The notes under the pieces were generated by a model that had not been told where the DNA came from, made no database searches, and saw only the letters and a program-made list of their open reading frames with translations. Positions 42,919-44,796 of a stretch of 44,796 nucleotides of DNA are shown piece by piece. A program made the translations under genes and the position numbers. The stretch comes from an uncultured Dorea sp. (GTDB lineage: Bacteria > Bacillota_A > Clostridia > Lachnospirales > Lachnospiraceae). The stretch's first letter is position 1. Every line of letters begins with the position of its first letter. Location of the stretch: NCBI GenBank assembly GCA_910578865.1, contig CAJTRM010000024.1:1-44796 (forward strand). The letters run 5' to 3'.

Positions 42919-44250
42919 TTACATATCCCTGTTGTCGATCACGCGCTTTGCTTTGCCTTCACTTCTCTGGATGGTCTTAGGCTCTACCAGCTTCACCCTT
43001 ACGGATACGCCCAGCGCCTGCTTGAGCACTGCGCCCACCTTATTCTTAAGGCTGTCCAGTTTCCGGATCTCGTCAGAGAAATATTTTTCATCCACCTCTA
43101 CCATGACAGTCAGCACGTCAAGGTTATTTTCACGGTCTACGATGAGCATATAGTGAGGAGCTACGCCGCCGCCCATAGAGAGAAGCGCTGTCTCAACCTG
43201 AGTCGGGAATACATTGACGCCGCGGATGACCTTCATGTCATCGGTACGTCCGGTAAACTTCTGAATCCTCGGCAAGGTCCTTCCACATTCACATACAGTA
43301 TGGTCAATACTGGTCAGATCCTTGGTGCGGTAACGGATCAGGGGCATTCCCTCTTTTGCGAGTGTCGTAAACACCAGCTCTCCCGTCTCACCGTCCGCAC
43401 ATACGGACTGATCTGCCGGGTTCAGCACCTCCGGGTAGAAATAATCTTCATACACATGCAGCCCTTTATGGTGGATACAATCCATCGCAACACCCGGACC
43501 TGTAATCTCACACAATCCATAGATATCAAAGGTATTGATATGTAATATACTCTCAATTTTCTTACGCATCTCGTCTGTCCACGGCTCGGCGCCGTTAATG
43601 CTTGCCTTGATCTTAAGACGTTCCACAATTCCCGCCTCCTGCGCTGCCTCTGCCAGATACAGCGCATAGGAAGGTGTACATGCAAATGCAGTGGCTCCGA
43701 AATCCTCCATACACATCAGCTGGCGCTTTGTGTTGCCGGAGGACATAGGGATTGCCATTGCCCCCAGAGCCTGCGCCCCGAAATCCAACCCCAACCCTCC
43801 CGTGAAGAGTCCGTACCCATAACAGATATGGATGAGGTCTGAAGAGTCAAGCCCGGCCATGGTAAGCGCCCTTGCCACACATTCCCCCCACACATCCACA
43901 TCTTTCTGCGTGTAGGATGCCAGCGTAAGCTTCCCTGTCGTCCCGGATGTTCCCTGAACTCTCGCGATCTTCTCCCTTGGCACTGCAAGAAGACCGAACG
44001 GATAATTGTCTCTCAAGTCTTCTTTTGTCGTAAACGGAAGTTTCCCGATATCCTCGATTCCCTTAATGTCCCCGGGCAGTACCCCAATCTCATCCATTTT
44101 CTTCCGGTAAAACTGTACATTTTCATATACGTTTTTCACCTGCTTTACAAGACGCTCACTCTGAAGCTCACGCATCTCGTCTCTGCTCATACACTCAATC
44201 TTCGGGTCTCTGATTTTTTCTTTCCAGTCTGCTAATGCTATTCCTGCCAT
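42919..44250 (-). CDS. paaK: Phenylacetate-CoA ligase family protein
   Basis: A 443-residue adenylate-forming enzyme that activates phenylacetate or a related aryl acid (for example indoleacetate) to its CoA thioester. The ATP-binding loop GTSGTTGKLTLASY, the adenylation motif DIYGLCEITGPG, and the hinge segment GRTDDMKVIRGVNVFPTQVE are all present. It lies between two ACT-domain genes and follows AAGGAG. In fermenters this enzyme acts after an aryl-pyruvate ferredoxin oxidoreductase, recovering ATP from the aryl-CoA. That oxidoreductase is not in the window. Confidence 0.93.
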   Translation of the reverse strand: MAGIALADWKEKIRDPKIECMSRDEMRELQSERLVKQVKNVYENVQFYRKKMDEIGVLPGDIKGIEDIGKLPFTTKEDLRDNYPFGLLAVPREKIARVQGTSGTTGKLTLASYTQKDVDVWGECVARALTMAGLDSSDLIHICYGYGLFTGGLGLDFGAQALGAMAIPMSSGNTKRQLMCMEDFGATAFACTPSYALYLAEAAQEAGIVERLKIKASINGAEPWTDEMRKKIESILHINTFDIYGLCEITGPGVAMDCIHHKGLHVYEDYFYPEVLNPADQSVCADGETGELVFTTLAKEGMPLIRYRTKDLTSIDHTVCECGRTLPRIQKFTGRTDDMKVIRGVNVFPTQVETALLSMGGGVAPHYMLIVDRENNLDVLTVMVEVDEKYFSDEIRKLDSLKNKVGAVLKQALGVSVRVKLVEPKTIQRSEGKAKRVIDNRDM

Positions 44251-44317
44251 TGTCTTTAACGCTCCTTTTTGATTCCTTTTAAGTCTGTTTCAGCTGCCTC
44301 TGGCCTGTATTTGGAAG

Positions 44318-44737
44318 CTACAGGTCAGACTCCTCTACAATCTTTACATTTGCTCCTTTCAGAATCTGAGCTGCTTTCTTATAATCATCCGTGTTAAATA
44401 CCATAACCGGCGCCTTTTCCTCGCGGATCACAAATGAATAGATGTAGTTAATGTTCAACTCACCTTCGGCAAGTATTGCCAACATCTGATTGAGATTGCC
44501 CTTTTTATCTTCCAATTCGACACCCATAACCTCATGGATGCTCACGACATATCCCCGCTCAGTCAAATACCCCTTCGCCTCTGCTGGCTTATCGACGACG
44601 AGACGAAGGATCCCAAACTCCGGTGTATCAAAGGTCGCAACGGCCCGGATATTGACATGTACTTCTGTAAGCAGGGATGTAATCTCCATAAGGCTGCCCG
44701 GCCTGTTCTCCACGAATACTGATAGTTGCCTGATCAT
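44318..44737 (-). CDS. Tandem ACT-domain protein, upstream of paaK
   Basis: A 139-residue protein with two ACT domains (RQLSVFVENRPGSLMEIT at the N-terminus, and GNLNQMLAILAEGELNINYIY in the second half). It ends with an acidic tail and starts behind GGAGGTG. It aligns by eye with the ACT protein downstream of paaK, indicating duplication and divergence around the ligase gene. Role as for its paralogue: amino-acid-responsive regulation is likely but not shown. Confidence 0.88.
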   Translation of the reverse strand: MIRQLSVFVENRPGSLMEITSLLTEVHVNIRAVATFDTPEFGILRLVVDKPAEAKGYLTERGYVVSIHEVMGVELEDKKGNLNQMLAILAEGELNINYIYSFVIREEKAPVMVFNTDDYKKAAQILKGANVKIVEESDL

Positions 44738-44796
44738 ATCACACCTCCGTTATGAAGTGACTTTTGTCAAGAGGTAATTTTTGAAAATTATAAACT
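44738..44796. other. Right-hand intergenic end
   Basis: The last 59 bases are AT-rich. On the minus strand they include a TTGACA and a TTTATAAT box, but their order and spacing do not form a good promoter for the ACT gene, so no site is called. The window ends here; an indolepyruvate oxidoreductase further upstream would be expected by analogy. Confidence 0.4.

Noticed and set aside
1..44796. CRISPR array, tRNA, rRNA or insertion sequence
   Set aside because: No regularly spaced repeats, cloverleaf, ribosomal sequence or transposase frame was seen on either strand.

Overview
The window looks like chromosomal DNA from an anaerobic Clostridia species, most likely Lachnospiraceae. The grounds are strong AGGAGG-type ribosome binding sites, the complete anaerobic (cbi) cobalamin route, ECF-type cobalt uptake, DUF1667-linked glycerol-3-phosphate oxidation genes, and a phenylacetate-CoA-ligase/ACT cluster of the kind found in amino-acid fermenters. 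The genus is inferred from gene content only. I see no rRNA, tRNA, CRISPR array, prophage or intact insertion sequence.

Layout. (1) 1-6.7 kb: a Ca2+/Na+-type antiporter faces a minus-strand operon trkA-trkH-unknown membrane protein-AEC transporter. (2) 6.7-8.8 kb: an elongation-factor-G paralogue with altered GTPase motifs, with its own promoter and terminator. (3) 9.1-10.5 kb: aroA on the plus strand behind a consensus promoter and a 137-nt leader. (4) 10.4-15.1 kb: a minus-strand sugar-kinase plus glycerol-3-phosphate-dehydrogenase-type module. (5) 15.1-19.5 kb: a Cu/Zn superoxide dismutase and the uroporphyrinogen/precorrin-2 genes sirC-hemC-cobA/hemD-hemB. (6) 19.7-23.6 kb, plus strand: a cobalamin riboswitch with an intrinsic terminator, then cbiMNQO and the cobalt chelatase cbiK. 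(7) 23.5-38.9 kb, minus strand: a compact operon of cbiD, cbiL, cbiF, cbiG, cbiH, a cbiJ-cbiE-cbiT fusion, cbiA, cobT, cobU, cobS, a short cobU-like gene, cobC, cbiB, cobD, cbiP and cbiC. (8) 39.0-44.7 kb, minus strand: a FAD/Rieske oxidoreductase, a fused acyltransferase-like/kinase protein, and paaK flanked by two tandem-ACT proteins.

Regions 5-7 together can take 5-aminolevulinate to precorrin-2 and sirohydrochlorin, insert cobalt, build cobyrinate and cobinamide, and attach the nucleotide loop. Not seen here are hemA/hemL (5-aminolevulinate formation), a corrinoid adenosyltransferase, and genes for making the lower-ligand base. Regulation appears split: cobalt uptake and chelation sit behind the riboswitch, whereas the 16-gene biosynthetic operon has only a plain promoter with a leader of about 25 nt. 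Many genes overlap by 1-30 nt. Two overlaps are much longer: cbiK/cbiC (81 nt, convergent) and cobC/cbiB (152 nt, same strand).
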